The translations under genes were made by a program, and so were the position numbers. The notes under the pieces are model-generated. The model did no database searches. It saw only the letters and a list, made by a program, of their open reading frames with translations, and had not been told where the DNA came from. Of a stretch of DNA of 64,000 nt, positions 10,436 through 22,324 are shown one piece after another. Location: contig OY821750.1 of assembly GCA_963682055.1 (NCBI GenBank), positions 30,202,402 to 30,266,401 on the forward strand. Direction: 5' to 3'. This stretch comes from Primula veris (taxonomy: Eukaryota; Streptophyta; Magnoliopsida; Ericales; Primulaceae). How positions within the stretch are numbered: position 1 is the stretch's first letter; every line of letters starts with the position of its first letter.

Positions 10436-10612
10436 CGTGCAATCCATGATCAGTACTAATGATGTATCTAATGAAGGGTCTGTAATTGGCTGTTCACATT
10501 TACTCACACTTGAAAGTGGACCTGAAATTATGAAAGGCCGAACTTCTTGGAGGCGCAAATCATCTCATGTCCTACAAAATCCATTTTAGTATACTCGTAT
10601 TCAATGACAAAA
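10436..10612 (+). pseudogene. thioesterase exon 6 remnant (fourth copy)
   Basis: Matches the last about 150 coding bases of copy C, from VQSM... through the stop, at roughly 93% by eye. It reads on through ESGPEIMKGRTSWRRKSS to the same stop codon, and similarity continues for about 20 bases of 3' flank. Nothing of exons 1-5 or the first third of exon 6 lies beside it. It is either the tail of a lost tandem gene or a product of rearrangement when copia 1 landed next to copy C. It shares the GPEIMK segment with copy A but is much closer to copy C. Confidence 0.8.
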
Positions 10613-11147
10613 AAGGAATACTATTAATATTATATTCTCTCCGTTCGAAATCAAGTATGTGATCTTATTATAATATAGGTCATATATATTCGAGAAAGGG
10701 GACACAAGATATTTGACCGTGAGAGTATAATTTTCAAAAATGATATACTAGTGCCTACAATCTTTGGTACTATTCTCAATCGGTTAGATGTTAGTGAGTT
10801 TTTTTCGTTATGTATTGTTATTTAGTAGCAAAAATAAGTTCGTTGGAATGTATCACGATTTGGAAGCAAAATTAGTTTAGTTTTATTTAATAAAAAATTA
10901 GTATATTGGAATTCATGCCTTTATAATATTCATTTAAGTGGTCATAGCAAAATTTGATATGGACCTATGGACTATGGTATATGCCATGTAAATATGTGAT
11001 ATATTATTTACTGATATGATGCATACTACTCAGATATATTATAAAAAAATGTCAAAATTATATTGGAAACAATTTCTTGTCGAATTAGCATCACTGGGAT
11101 ATGAAAGTATAGTATCAGTAGCATATACTCCAGTATTATCATATTTT
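10613..11147. other. AT-rich intergenic DNA with a partial MITE
   Basis: No gene seen. Around 10636 'ttctctccgttcgaaatcaag' resembles one end of a Stowaway-like MITE, but I could not find its partner. The 60-codon frame starting at 11016 has no recognisable features. Confidence 0.4.
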
Positions 11148-11551
11148 CGAACATCAAGTTTCAATCAAAGTTTCAATCAAGTTTCAATCAAAAGATGAGA
11201 ACTTTCAAATAATTTCAGCTTTCTTAAGTACTCTTATTAAATATAAATACCACTAGTATATTACTTTTTACAGAATTTTGTTCATTTTTTTAATCATGAA
11301 CATGCTCGTTATTATTGATGACAATAATGTGTGTTAGTACAAACTTCATTGCCCTTTGGAACAAGCTCCAAAATGCTAAAAAGAAACAAATTTTTTTTCA
11401 TCTCTGTTATATCTATTGTGAAAAATGAATACAATCATGTTGGTTTCAATTTTATAGTGGTATATGCTGAAAGAACTTTGATGCATACTATAAAAGCTCG
11501 CCTGATGCAGTGTGTCCGAAATAAGTGTGTTTAAGTACTCAAACGGGTTCT
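11148..11551. repeat. distal upstream block shared with copy B
   Basis: This matches 59360-59630 upstream of thioesterase copy B, for example 'aacatcaagtttc', 'tactcttattaaat' and 'aaataagtgtgtttaagtac'. It marks the left edge of the A/B duplication. In A the short motif tttcaatcaa is tandemly repeated (11157-11190). No gene is present. Confidence 0.7.
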
Positions 11552-12400
11552 GTAGAAATGCATAATGTAACGAATCGTCACAACTTAGAGAGAGAAAACG
11601 AAAGAGAAAATGATTAACATAAAATGAGTTGTTATTTTCTTATTGGTACTACAGGGGAAAGGGCTGCAAATGAGGTAAAAAATTCGTGAAAAAAATTTGT
11701 GTCCAGTTTGTTAAGAGCTCGTCTCTTTTTCATTTATTACTAAATAAAATGATAATGAAATAAAATATACATTTCGTTTAGTAAACGAGATGATATTGAT
11801 CATAATCCTATTCGTTTCGTTAAATTTTGTTTTCGTCTAATATTTATATACACACACACATATACGTGTGTATGCTTGTATCAATAAATGTACAATAAAA
11901 AATATTAGTAATATAAATTTAAAACTCATTGTATAAAAATATATAAGTTGAGTTGTAAATATGATTATGTGTAACATGTTGGTTCACATAAGAAATTTAA
12001 AATTACTAAGTTACTTACAAACTAACAGGGTTCTGAATTAGGCGAAATTTTCGTAAAAAATTTAGTGTTCGTTTCGTTAAAATCTCGTATCGTTTTCGTT
12101 CATTACTAAACGAAAACGAAACGATAACGAAAAACTCTAAAACTAAACAAAACGAAAACAAAATTGACCGTTTTGGTTTCGTTTCGTTTCTTTATTAGCG
12201 CTAGGTGGAATATAATTGCGATGGAATATAATCGCATGTACAGTTAAGTTAGGTGTCAGTTATAACCACCAGTCCACTTAGTACATAGTATTTACAATTC
12301 AGTATATCAATTACAAAACGCAACACAAACTATTTACTAAGAACTACAGCAGAATAAGAAAAGTGATAGCTATCACCCAAATATCTCAAATACACTTTAG
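11552..12400. mobile_element. about 850-bp insertion upstream of thioesterase A
   Basis: In copy B the text 'gtactcaaacaggttcc' is continuous (59610-59626). In A it is split: 'gtactcaaacgggttc' ends at 11551 and 'caggttccg' resumes near 12400. The insert carries inverted motifs such as TTCGTTTAGTAAACGA (about 11776) and repeated CGAAAACGAAACG (about 12110-12190), like non-autonomous hAT elements. Short 'ggttc' sequence is present on both sides. It lies about 0.7 kb upstream of the TATA box, so it came in after the duplication. Confidence 0.6.
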
Positions 12401-13090
12401 CAGGTTCCGATTTTTGGAGACCGCACTGCTTGACATTACTTTATAAAATTTGATACCTCCCCTTTACAACTTCTAGATAGTTTTGCACTAATAACATAAG
12501 CCATGAAATGAGTTTTTAAGGGATATTAGCTTACTGAAAGTGTTAAGCTAGCTGATGCATACCTTTTTGAAACATGGCATTATTTTAATGATAAGTTTAT
12601 TGTACGTATACTTTTTAAGTTCCAATACAGTTTGTACGTTTTGTGTTTATCTTATAGGCTTGTGATTAGTTTGTCTTTATGATTAGTCAATTACTGTATA
12701 TAGGAATTTTAGCTTTATAAGTAGACTGACAATGGATGCACCACCCAAAAGAAGTCCACTTATCAAGTTAGCATCTACCATATATACAAATCTTAGATCC
12801 GCTGCTGGTTTCGCACATATGAAATGTTTATGGGTATCAAAAATTGTATTATATTCACATTCTACCCTATAAGTAAGGAAAATAATAAGGGAAGTAAAAA
12901 CAACTTCTCATAGAAATATGTATGCGAATGGTCACCCTAAAGGCCAGAAAGATTATGAATAAGTCAAAATGAGAAGTCAGTTGGACTTTTGTAAAGAAAG
13001 TTGCACACAAACCATATTAGAAAACAATAGAATAGCATATGACATAGAAATGGTATTCTGATTTGTGCCGATCCATCAAATGCTTGGCCC

Positions 13091-13098
13091 TATATAAA
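13091..13098 (+). promoter_or_regulatory. TATA box of thioesterase A
   Basis: TATATAAA, followed after about 40 bp by a CT-rich leader (about 13130-13200) typical of plant 5' UTRs. The same box and leader precede copy B. The leader probably ends at 13218 (gacatatg|gtaatgg) and a 5' UTR intron runs to 13761, 12 bp before the ATG. FatB genes commonly have such a leader intron. Confidence 0.7.
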
Positions 13099-13773
13099 GA
13101 CCATAACTTGATAATGCATGTTATCTCCCTTCATCTCTCTCTCCCTGTATCTCCGTCTAGTCCCGCTTCCGTTTTCTTTCTCGCACTCTCTCTTTCTCTT
13201 TGCGTGATCTGACATATGGTAATGGAACTTACCTACATTTGTTAAGTCTTTTATCTTCCATTTCCAAAATTCTGCTTACATGATGTTGATTACTAGTCAT
13301 TTTCAAAGAAAACATTAGTGTCCGGTTTAAACATAAGTTTTCCATTTGTTGACGATGATTAGGCGCCTTGAGTATATGTTATCGGTTTAAGTGTTTGTAC
13401 TTTAAGTAATGGTTTCTCACCTCTTTCGCCATTATAAAACATAGGGTACACTAGCTATATGTATCATACTACGTATGATTTTTAATCAAAGCTTTGATGC
13501 ACAAAACAACTTCAAAACCAAATTGGTAAATCAAATCACTCTAGTGTTGGCTACTCATTAAGTAAAGCAAAATTTATCAGGTCATCTTAATGAGTAGATT
13601 TTATTTATCAGGTCATGCATGTAAAGCAAAATTTAGTGTAACAACTTACCTTCTTTTGCATACCGAGGAGGTTTTTTTTTTTTACATGTCAACCATCCAA
13701 TCAGTGTTTTAGCATAGGTACAAACTTAATGAATTATATTGATTTTTGTGCTGTTGTACAGTTGATTTTCGAC

Positions 13774-16700
13774 ATGACACCTTCGACAATTGCCTCTTCT
13801 TTCTTTCTCAAGGGTTCTCTGGGGCCAGAATCTATCCATAGAATCTCGACAACTCATTTGCCAGGGCTCAATATTAGGAATATTAGAGGGCTTAGGTGTA
13901 ATGGTAATAAGCAAGCCATATCAAACGAAACAACATTCCGTGATGAACATAATCATTTGACGAATATGTTATTTCCGGAGGATCAATATTTGGCGTTTGA
14001 TAGGAAGGCAAGGCACCCTTTGGAAAATACTGTCGGTAAAGACTTTGGCTCGGGAGTCTACCTTCCTAATTCTGCCATTTTTCGGCAAAACTACACGGTT
14101 AGAGCATATGAAATTGGGGCAACTGGAAAAATCTCGTTGGAGACACTAATGAATCTTTTGCAGGTATGACAACAATTATGACTTTGTTTTTGTTCTCTAA
14201 TATTTCCTTTTTAAAAAGTATGAAACATAACACCTACAGTGATCATCTTCTAAATGAGCTTGCTTTTATTTCTTATACTAGCATAATATCGATCATGATC
14301 CACCAACTCAAAACTTACTTTTAGGTTAATTGAATTGATGAGAAATGCTAGCCATCCTTGTTACTTTCACTAAACTCAATCCTTTAGCGTAAACCTATAA
14401 CCATAACGTCTTTGTTGAAATTAAGTAAAAATATGTTAGCAAAGAGTTCCATGTTTAGCCACAAATATTTGTCACTAGCTTAACTCTGGCTTTGCTAACT
14501 CGTAAAATGGCTTACTCGTTTAAACACAGGAAACTGGTATTAACAGTGTTAAGGGTATGGGACTCGACGTTGATATGATGGGTTCAACCCCTGAAATGCG
14601 TAAAAGAGACCTTGTTTGGGTAGCCACTAAAGTTCAAGTTGTGGTTGATCGTTATCCCTCTTGGTAAGTTTAATAACTTTGTACGCATAAATTATACATA
14701 TGTTATTTCATTTCATTTTCACGTAAACAAAAAACAGCAAACCTTCCTTTTGTGTTATGTTCTTTGTTGTTTAGTTTTGTAACTTTAACGCATAAATTAT
14801 ACATATGTTATTTAATTTCATTTTCACGTAAACAAAAAACAGCAAACCTTCCTTTTGTGTTATGTTCTTTGTTGTTTAGTTTTGTAACTTGAACGCATAA
14901 ATTATACATATGTTATTTAATTTCATTTTCACGTAAACAAAAAAAAGCAAACCTCCCTTTTCTGCTATGTTCTTTGTTGTTTAGTTTTGTAACTTTAACG
15001 CATAAATTATACGTATGTTATTTAATTTCATTTTCACGCAAACAAAAAACAGCAAACCTCCATTTTGTGTTATGTTCTTTGTTGTTTAGTTTTGTAACTT
15101 TACGCATAAATTATACATATGTTATTTAATTTCATTTTCACGTAAACAAAAAACAGCAAACCTCCCTTTAGTTATATATGTTTGTTTAGTTTATGCTTGC
15201 TTTTCACGAAAGAGAGAGATAAACAGAAGACACAAGTAGATTGTAGATATATATACTCCATAATTTTGGTAAGGGTCACATCCGGTGGTCAATTATACGA
15301 GTGATCATCTTTACAAGTTAAAGAATGAGAATATGCCTTTTAATTTATTTCTCTTTATTTTGAAGGATGACAATGGTATCATCTTATAAGAATTTGAAAT
15401 CTATCTTGCTAAATTTGTGTAATTTTAGTGTATGCAATTGAAAATCAAATGGGAGTATTTTAATATGGTAAAGCTAAGTCAAAGTAACATAATGTCAACT
15501 GTTACGGGGAATTGACAGTTTCGATATTTGATATAATCTATCTACGCGTTTGAACTACGTCAGTGACAACTACAAGTTATCCGAATTTAGAATATGACAA
15601 AACTTTACTTGTAAGTGGGAATTTCATGTCAACGTCATCTTTTCTTGGTTTGACATAGTCCATTTGGCTATGTCAATTAAAGAGCTGGTTCGTTAATAGT
15701 AGTACTGTCACTATAATTTGTCAACACAATATATTATAATTATTACCCCATTTCTTTCTTCTCATTTAATTTCGTATAATTTTGATCAGCTTATAACTTA
15801 TATCAAAATTGTCGAAATGAATTTTTTTAAAATCTAATCATAAAATTTAACATTTCAACTATATGATCAACTTTTGAAAATTTTCATTCCGACAAATTTG
15901 ATACAAGTTATTGGCCGATCAAAATTGCACGTAGTTTCATAGTGGACAATTAAATAAGAACGGATGAAGTACTGTTTATTTATTAGTATTAATATTATTA
16001 ATAAATTCCGTATTAGGTGCTCCATTACATTATTGTTATCCTACGATTGAGTGACAAAAATATGTAGTTCTTTTTTTTTCAGAAAAATATGTAGGTCACT
16101 TCCAAAAAGATCCACTCTTCCGATTCAGATTTGTTCTAAAAGTAATTTAAAGATTAAAAAACCAGGCATACTTTCATAAGAGACGACACCATACTTACAA
16201 ATAGAACACTGGACAAAAGAGATGGAGTATATTTCAAAATTTTACAGACTATAAAGATCATATGCATGGCATGATATATTTAAATATACTAAGGCAAAGT
16301 TTATGAACTTACTAAAACTGCCACTTCTTTAAACTAAAAATGATTTATGTTTCCAATAGTTCCCTCCATCCCTGTAAATCAAAAAAATAAAACATTAAAT
16401 ATTATATGACAGGTTAAAAAAAAGTACCTCCGCATGTAGTTGGCTTTTAGCCTCTTAGTAAGATACTATTCAGACCTCAGTTTACTAAATTTCATTTGTT
16501 ACCTTCCATATTCTCTATAGCGAGGAAGTCGTGCAAGTTGATAATTGGAGTGCAGTGGCGGGAAAGAATTGTATGCGCCGTGATGCCATTATACGCAACC
16601 GTAAAACAGGAGAAACTTTAGTAAAAGCATCAAGGTATAGTACAACATAACACTACTTTCGTCTTACATTAATGCATTTACTAATTTCTCACCATTTTTC

Positions 16701-17657
16701 TTTCAATTCCAATTAAATCTTGATCTGAAATGTTGATAAAAACAATCTTATTTAAATATGTAGTGTATGGGTCACTATGAATACGAAAACACGAAGAGTA
16801 GGTAGAATTCCAGAAGAAGTACGAGAGGAAGTGGGCTCTTATCTGATAGATGTACCTCCAATTGTTGAGGATGATAACAAGAAAATTTCAAAACTCGACG
16901 AAGCAACAGCTGGTTATATTTGTCCTGATCTAAGGGTATTGCTTATGCCAAATTTCTCAGGATCAAAGAGCTAATTCTAGTTATTGGTTAAGTAATTAAG
17001 CGATTAATACACTATTATTTGTGATTGAACAGCCAAGGCGTGGCGATTTAGACTTTAATCAGCATGTTAACAATGCCAAATACATTGGATGGATTCTTGA
17101 GGTAGTTCCTTTACAAAACAAATTCATATATACCATATAAATTCGATGTATGAAAAACGTTCCTTGATAAGTATTGTCTTAGTGTAACCTTTTTTCAAAT
17201 ACTATCTTTTACTCTTTTTGTAGTTTGAATTACTTTGAAATTCGAAATATCAATAACAACATAAAAGCCGGCGCAAACAATTTAGCAACTGCGTTTAATC
17301 AAATATGCCTGTCGCGAGTTTATTCCAATAGTCTAATTTTACTCATGTGTAATGGTTTTAAACATAATGGAATTTTTTCACAACATATTTTGCGTTTATT
17401 TTCAGAGTGTACCTAGGTTACTTTTAGAGGATCACGAGCTTTCACGCATCACAATGGAGTACAGAAGGGAATGCCACAAGGATAATGTGTTGAAATCACT
17501 GACGACGGTATCTGGCAGCATAGGAGGAGGTGGCTACGGAGATCCTTTCAAACCAGAATGTTTTCATTTGCTTAAACTTGAAAACGGCCCAGAAATTATG
17601 AAAGCAAGAAGCGAATGGAGGCCCAGACAAGGCAAAAAGGTTTCCAATGTTGTTTAG
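13774..17657 (+). CDS. FatB-like acyl-ACP thioesterase, copy A (complete)
   Basis: Hydrolyses acyl-ACP in the plastid stroma. Exons: 13774-14163, 14530-14663, 16521-16634, 16764-16935, 17033-17101 and 17406-17657. They give 1131 nt, 376 residues plus stop, all borders GT/AG and in phase. The start at 13774 gives MTPSTIASSFFLKGSLGPE, a Ser-rich plastid-targeting start. Upstream in-frame codons lie before the likely UTR splice acceptor. Residues about 92-110 (AIFRQNYTVRAYEIGATGK) open the first hot-dog fold. DLDFNQHVNNAKYIGW holds the Asp, Asn and His, and YRRECHKDNVLKSL the Glu and Cys, expected at the active site. It is some 40 residues shorter than typical FatB, and the usual N-terminal hydrophobic segment is not evident. 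The exon 2/3 joint reads YPSCEEVVQ where FatB proteins have a Trp-Gly. Some C-terminal text (ESVP, HEL, ITMEYRREC) recalls FatA, so substrate length cannot be predicted. Confidence 0.9.
14683..15180. repeat. 105-bp minisatellite in intron 2 of copy A
   Basis: About five tandem units with starts (acgcat) at 14683, 14788, 14893, 14998 and 15102. Units are about 95% alike. The array begins about 20 bp inside the intron from the exon 2 donor site. Copy B has the same unit only three times (62193-62510). Confidence 0.9.
15746..15969. mobile_element. Stowaway-like MITE in intron 2 of copy A
   Basis: A 224-bp palindrome-like element with inverted ends (CCCCATTTCTTTCTTCTCAT left; CTTCATCCGTTCTTATTTAA right, reverse-complemented) between TA dinucleotides (15744-15745 and 15970-15971). 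It belongs to the same family as 3201-3427. Copy B has no such element in intron 2, so it inserted after the A/B duplication or was lost from B. Confidence 0.7.
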
Positions 17658-17703
17658 AAAATGAGAGTTTAGTTACCGTGTGAATATTTGTGTCAGCTGT
17701 GTG

Positions 17704-17881
17704 GTAATTTCATACTTCATACATTTTCACTTGTGATTTCCCATTAGTCTTTGATGCATTTATCGTTCTGTTTTTAGTGTATCTTAAATTTCGTAATTTC
17801 ATACTTCATACATTTTCACTTGTGATTTCCCATTAGTCTTTGATGCACTTATCGTTCTGTTTTTAGTGTATCTTAAATTTC
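17704..17881. repeat. 89-bp tandem duplication in the 3' flank of copy A
   Basis: Two head-to-tail copies (17704-17792 and 17793-17881), nearly identical, 47 bp after the stop codon. They probably lie within the 3' UTR. Confidence 0.9.
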
Positions 17882-18410
17882 GTAAGTTGTGTCCCGATGT
17901 GACCTTTGCAAATGTAATTATATTTCTTGTGTGTTATGTATTGATTTGGGTGTTCAGGGCTTAAGGTGCAACATGAAAATTAGGGTGCAATGATCTCACG
18001 AATTTGTTTGTGCTGCTTCATATTAACAATCGCCATACTCATACTAGTGGGTGGCATATCGTGTTGACCTATGGCCTCATTGGAGTCTACTTGTCATGTC
18101 CTGGATTTTGAAGTAACCGAGTTGTAAATATAATTAAATAAATTTTAAATAAAAATACAATAAAAGAGAGATTTCAATTATTTCACTTTATATTTAATAG
18201 AGTCAGATAGTAAATCAGATTATGCCGATTATCACATTTGATAGATCTATTGATCTAAAAATATCCAATGATCTCCATTTGTGATAACACACGGAAAAGG
18301 GTTTAAAAAACGACTATAAAATTCGACATAATCTTTAAATTTTGATTTGTTTCCATAAAAATAAACATGTTCACAACAACCGAATATATAAATAATCGGG
18401 GTTTTATAGG
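17882..18410. other. intergenic DNA downstream of copy A
   Basis: No gene recognised. From about 18095 ('gtcatgtcctgg') the sequence may belong to an unclassified retroelement that continues beyond the next inverted repeat. Confidence 0.35.
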
Positions 18411-18892
18411 TTTAATACACCAAACTATCTGCTTTTAACGATTTGAGTACCCATCTTTCAAAATTTTTAATTTATGTACCACACTATAATAACTTTTCAA
18501 TTTAGGTACCACCGTCTAAATAAATCACGGAATCATGTCACGTGACATTTGATAAATATTAATTTGATAACCTAATTTAACAATTTTGCACAAAAAATAT
18601 GTCATCATAGAAAAACTTTTTTTCCAATTTCACACATAAAAAAAAAAGCATATAATCCAAATATTTGTTGTGTGTGAAATTGGGGGAAACGTTTTTATAG
18701 GATGACATATTTTTATGCAAAATTATCAAATTAGACTATCAAATTAATGTTTATCAAATGTCACGTGACATGATTCCGTGATTTATTTAAACGGTGATAC
18801 ATAAATTGAAAAATTATTATAATGTGGTACCTAGATTGGAAAATTTGAAAGATGCATACCCAAATCGTTAACATCACTGTAATTTGGTATAA
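18411..18892. mobile_element. long-TIR foldback MITE
   Basis: An almost complete palindrome of about 480 bp. Left arm segments such as AACGATTTGAGTACCCATC and TCACGGAATCATGTCACGTG recur inverted on the right as GATGCATACCCAAATCGTT and CACGTGACATGATTCCGTGA. The arms are about 200 bp each. A TAATA-like sequence is at both edges. It has no coding capacity. Long TIRs of this sort occur in Mutator-like MITEs. Confidence 0.75.
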
Positions 18893-20690
18893 TAAATAAA
18901 TAAATACAAGTCATCAACATGATCATCATAAAAAAAAGAATACGACTAGAATACAATTTCCAGCAGCTCAGCTAACTGTACAACAAATATGATCACGAAT
19001 TTTAAAACAATTAAAATGCGAAAGAATACAAATGCGCTAAAGGCCACTAGGCTCAATAGCAAAATAGTCTAACGTGCACGCCGACAGTGTATGCCAAATA
19101 CTCACGAACAAGTAACTCTAAGCGGCTTTCCGCTCTAAGTTCACACATGTACATCGGAACGGAACAAAATGTACAAAAATAAAATAGATAAAAAAAACAA
19201 TTTTACTTTAATAGCACCAGCACACACACAATACTAAACATACAATTTTATCATGACATAGTTATTATCAACATATTTTTTATAAAACACACCATATAAA
19301 AATGCTACACAAAACACGATGTTAAATACAATAAAACACACAAGCAAAAAAACTAAATATTAAATTATTTTAAAATAAAACATAATAGTAAAATACAATG
19401 GAGTTTGCATCACATGTACCCACTTTTAGATCCACTGCTCAAAAACACCAAAGTGTAATGAGACGTCACCCACACTCGGACACTACCGTATGTGACGTAA
19501 ATTATGGGACGACTTGAAAGGTACTACCGCTATGGTACCGATATAACTAATCATTGCGCAAGTTTTCAGGATATCACTGTAAATTGACACATCTCCGCCT
19601 TATAAATACGGGTACAAATGTAGCCAATTTAGAGCCACTGCTCAGAGACCCAAAGTGTAATGATTGCCCCAACACACAAACACACTGATACTATAATCCC
19701 ATAAACACAATATATATAAATAAATCTATCTATATCTATATCTATAAAGAAGCCACAAAAAACCCGTGTCACACTTTCACGATAAATAAATAAATAAAAC
19801 ACAATATAAATTGGTTACTTTTAATCACATATCACTATCATGGTTTTACCACTTCAGTTACACAAGATCACCATGTACACTGTTCACAATATCACCAATT
19901 TTACAATTGATCACTTCACCCCTTTTAAATCAAAATTCAGTTTTTATAAAAAATAATAATCGCAATTCAGCTTTAACATTAATTCAGGTAGAATCCAATA
20001 TCACCAAATATAAAACATGCTACATGTTATATTCAAAACGTAGCACGTAAGCAAGAAAACACACAAATAAAACCTATTAAAGTAAAGTCGGTTTCTTCCC
20101 ACTTACCGAACCAACGAGAGCTCGTTTGTTAAAATTTCCCAAACACGAGTTGAAAAACCCTCAAAACAAAACTACCAGATCTGGGCAATAGCTATACGAT
20201 GCCTAAATAGTTCCTAAACGTAATAAAAACAAGCCACAAATTAATATAACTTATACAAATTTGGATTATGAATAAAATCCCCAAAACGAGTTTTTATGAA
20301 AATGAAATTTTAAGAAAAAGGCTACACAGATAGATAAGGCTCGAAGAGCAGATTAACAAAACATATTTGATTATGAAAAACGGATACCAAAATATACCCA
20401 TAACATCCTCCAAAGCGGCTTCACGGAAAACCGAAAACTCTAACGGCCAGTTCCTATCACCTCAGGTCTGGGCAAAACTTGGGCATCTGTTCTTCTCTCT
20501 CCCCCCTCATCACTATACATCGATGGTCTGTCTCTCATCTTTCCTATCTTTCTCGCTGTATATTTATATGTATCTACGTGCATGCAGAAATTTTTGACAA
20601 AGTTACAATCTGGGAATATTTTGGTGTCTTCCAAACTTATTTCATAATGATAATAATTACATGAGAAGATAATCAATTAGTTAATCATCG
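18893..20690. other. unclassified repeat-like stretch, possibly LTR-derived
   Basis: No protein-coding homology. A motif is repeated about 190 bp apart (19425-19480 'agatccactgctc...ccaaagtgtaatg' and 19627-19662 'agagccactgctc...ccaaagtgtaatg'). GC content rises in patches (19030-19160 and 20390-20520), as in retrotransposon LTRs. A TATCTA microrepeat is at about 19725-19745. The frames at 19811, 20367 and 20479 look like shadows. I could not place ends. Confidence 0.3.
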
Positions 20691-20883
20691 AGAGTAAAAG
20701 GTTAATAACTAAAAAAAGAAAAAAATTTGTCAAATTCAAACGTCGTTGTTATTTGACAACAATAGAACCAAGAAAAAGGAGTGTAGTGCATTTACACTGA
20801 AAGTTTGACATTGAGCAACACTATTTCAAGAAAGACATACGTACTATATTTATCAACGAAGATAATCTGTTCAATTGAGACTG

Positions 20884-21190
20884 CAGTATTGTGGATTATA
20901 TTTATCAAAAATTTAAATTTTGATTCAATATAACACTACAAAATAATGTTTGATTTAGTGAGAGTCAAAAGCTGTCACAAGCCTGACGCTAATTTAAAAA
21001 GATGTCACAAATCTATCGCAAATTGACTAAACTGTCACAAATTCGTGCTAATATAAACTCGTAACAAAAAATACCGTCACTAATTCCGTCGCTATTTGGT
21101 CATTTTTTTGTAGTGTAAGTAAAGATAAGTTCGGTTTCAGTATTATGGATTATATTTATCAAAAAATTAAATTTTGATTCAATATAAGTA
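20884..21190. repeat. 69-bp tandem duplication split by the CACTA MITE
   Basis: The unit 'cagtattrtggattatatt...gattcaatataa' occurs at 20884-20933 and again from 21138. Taking out the MITE and one TAA leaves a head-to-tail repeat of about 69 bp including 'taagtaaagataagttcggttt', with a third partial copy from about 21187. Confidence 0.8.
20934..21115. mobile_element. CACTA-type MITE, 182 bp
   Basis: It starts CACTACAAAATAATG and ends CATTTTTTTGTAGTG, with a 3-bp target duplication TAA (20931-20933 and 21116-21118). This is the En/Spm (CACTA) signature. The interior has repeated 'tgtcacaaa' motifs. It sits inside one unit of a 69-bp tandem duplication. Confidence 0.88.
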
Positions 21191-21673
21191 AAAATAAGTT
21201 CGGTTTCATATTCTATGTAATGGACAAGAAAATTAAGTTCTGAGAAGAGTGCGTAACCTTTATTAGTTGTCTCTTTCTTCCCATATTTTTTATAACACTT
21301 TTGAGCTTATTTCTAAACAATAATGGATATCACGTAAGTGAATATTTTAATCCCCTTAATCAAAACAATGTGTTCCACGGTTCTCTATTTGGTGGCGTAC
21401 ATCGCCATCGGTGTAGATATATTTTAACGAACTACTCATCAACCAAACTTATACAAAAATAGAAAAGATATATTTTATATAGGGAGAATTGGGACTCATT
21501 CAGAGCCGGACTTTCAGCCAAAATACGCCCAAAATATAAAATAATTAGTTAGGATACTCAATTAGTTAATTTTAGGATATAATTACATTTCAAATGTAAT
21601 GTCCAGCTTGAATGGTTTAATACAACTAAAGGTAACCTCAATTCTCATGTTCAAGGATCAAATGCTAATATAT
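21191..21673. other. AT-rich intergenic DNA
   Basis: No gene or repeat recognised. Confidence 0.4.
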
Positions 21674-21678
21674 GTTCA

Positions 21679-22057
21679 GAGTCCAAATCTTCTATCTCAT
21701 TTCTCTACCCCCTTCCGTACCCCCTTGATTATTTTATCTAAAAAAAATTCTAAAAAACTTGAAAAAAATTATACAATTACTGTAATACATGTATCAATAC
21801 ATTTCAATAATTATTTTTAAAAGAAAATCCACACAAAATGTATTTTGGAATAAATGTATAAATGATTGTAAATTAAACATTGAATATTAAAAAAATTGTC
21901 TAAAACAATATTATGTTCAAATGTTTTAAAATTTGAATACAATATAATATAAAAGTTTATAAAGTTGCAGTATAAGTTGTGAAAATTTAAAATTTGAGTG
22001 AAAATAAGCAAGGAGGCACGAAAGGGGTAGAAAATATGAGATAGAAGATTTGGACTC
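21679..22057. mobile_element. MITE family M1, copy 1 (379 bp)
   Basis: Inverted ends of about 35 bp: GAGTCCAAATCTTCTATCTC on the left matches the reverse complement of the right end. GTTCA lies on both sides (21674-21678 and 22058-22062), suggesting a 5-bp target duplication. The interior matches 58755-59145 in the opposite orientation. No coding capacity; superfamily undetermined. Confidence 0.8.
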
Positions 22058-22062
22058 GTTCA

Positions 22063-22324
22063 CATGACACATTTAAAAGTGTAAATATTTACCTAAAATA
22101 TGATAATAATATTTTTTAAGTATTAAATAATGCTAAAATATGGTAAGTAAAGAGTGTTTATGATTTAATAGTCATATATCAACTATCATATATTCACATC
22201 ATAAATGTTCATGTAACATTATTATAGAAAATAAAATGTATGCTAAAATGTGTTCGGCGACACAAGTCACGAAAACTCTTTTAAATAAACTAAGTCCTAT
22301 AGCAAAACTTCAACTTTGAATTTA
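22063..22324. other. spacer
   Basis: AT-rich, nothing recognised. Confidence 0.4.

Noticed and set aside
10226..10459. Three short overlapping frames at the GGTTCGGT repeats
   Set aside because: Repeat-driven; the same short motif is translated in different frames.
18095..20690. A full LTR retrotransposon
   Set aside because: LTR-like texture only; no second LTR, primer site or coding domain was found, so it is listed only as an unclassified stretch.
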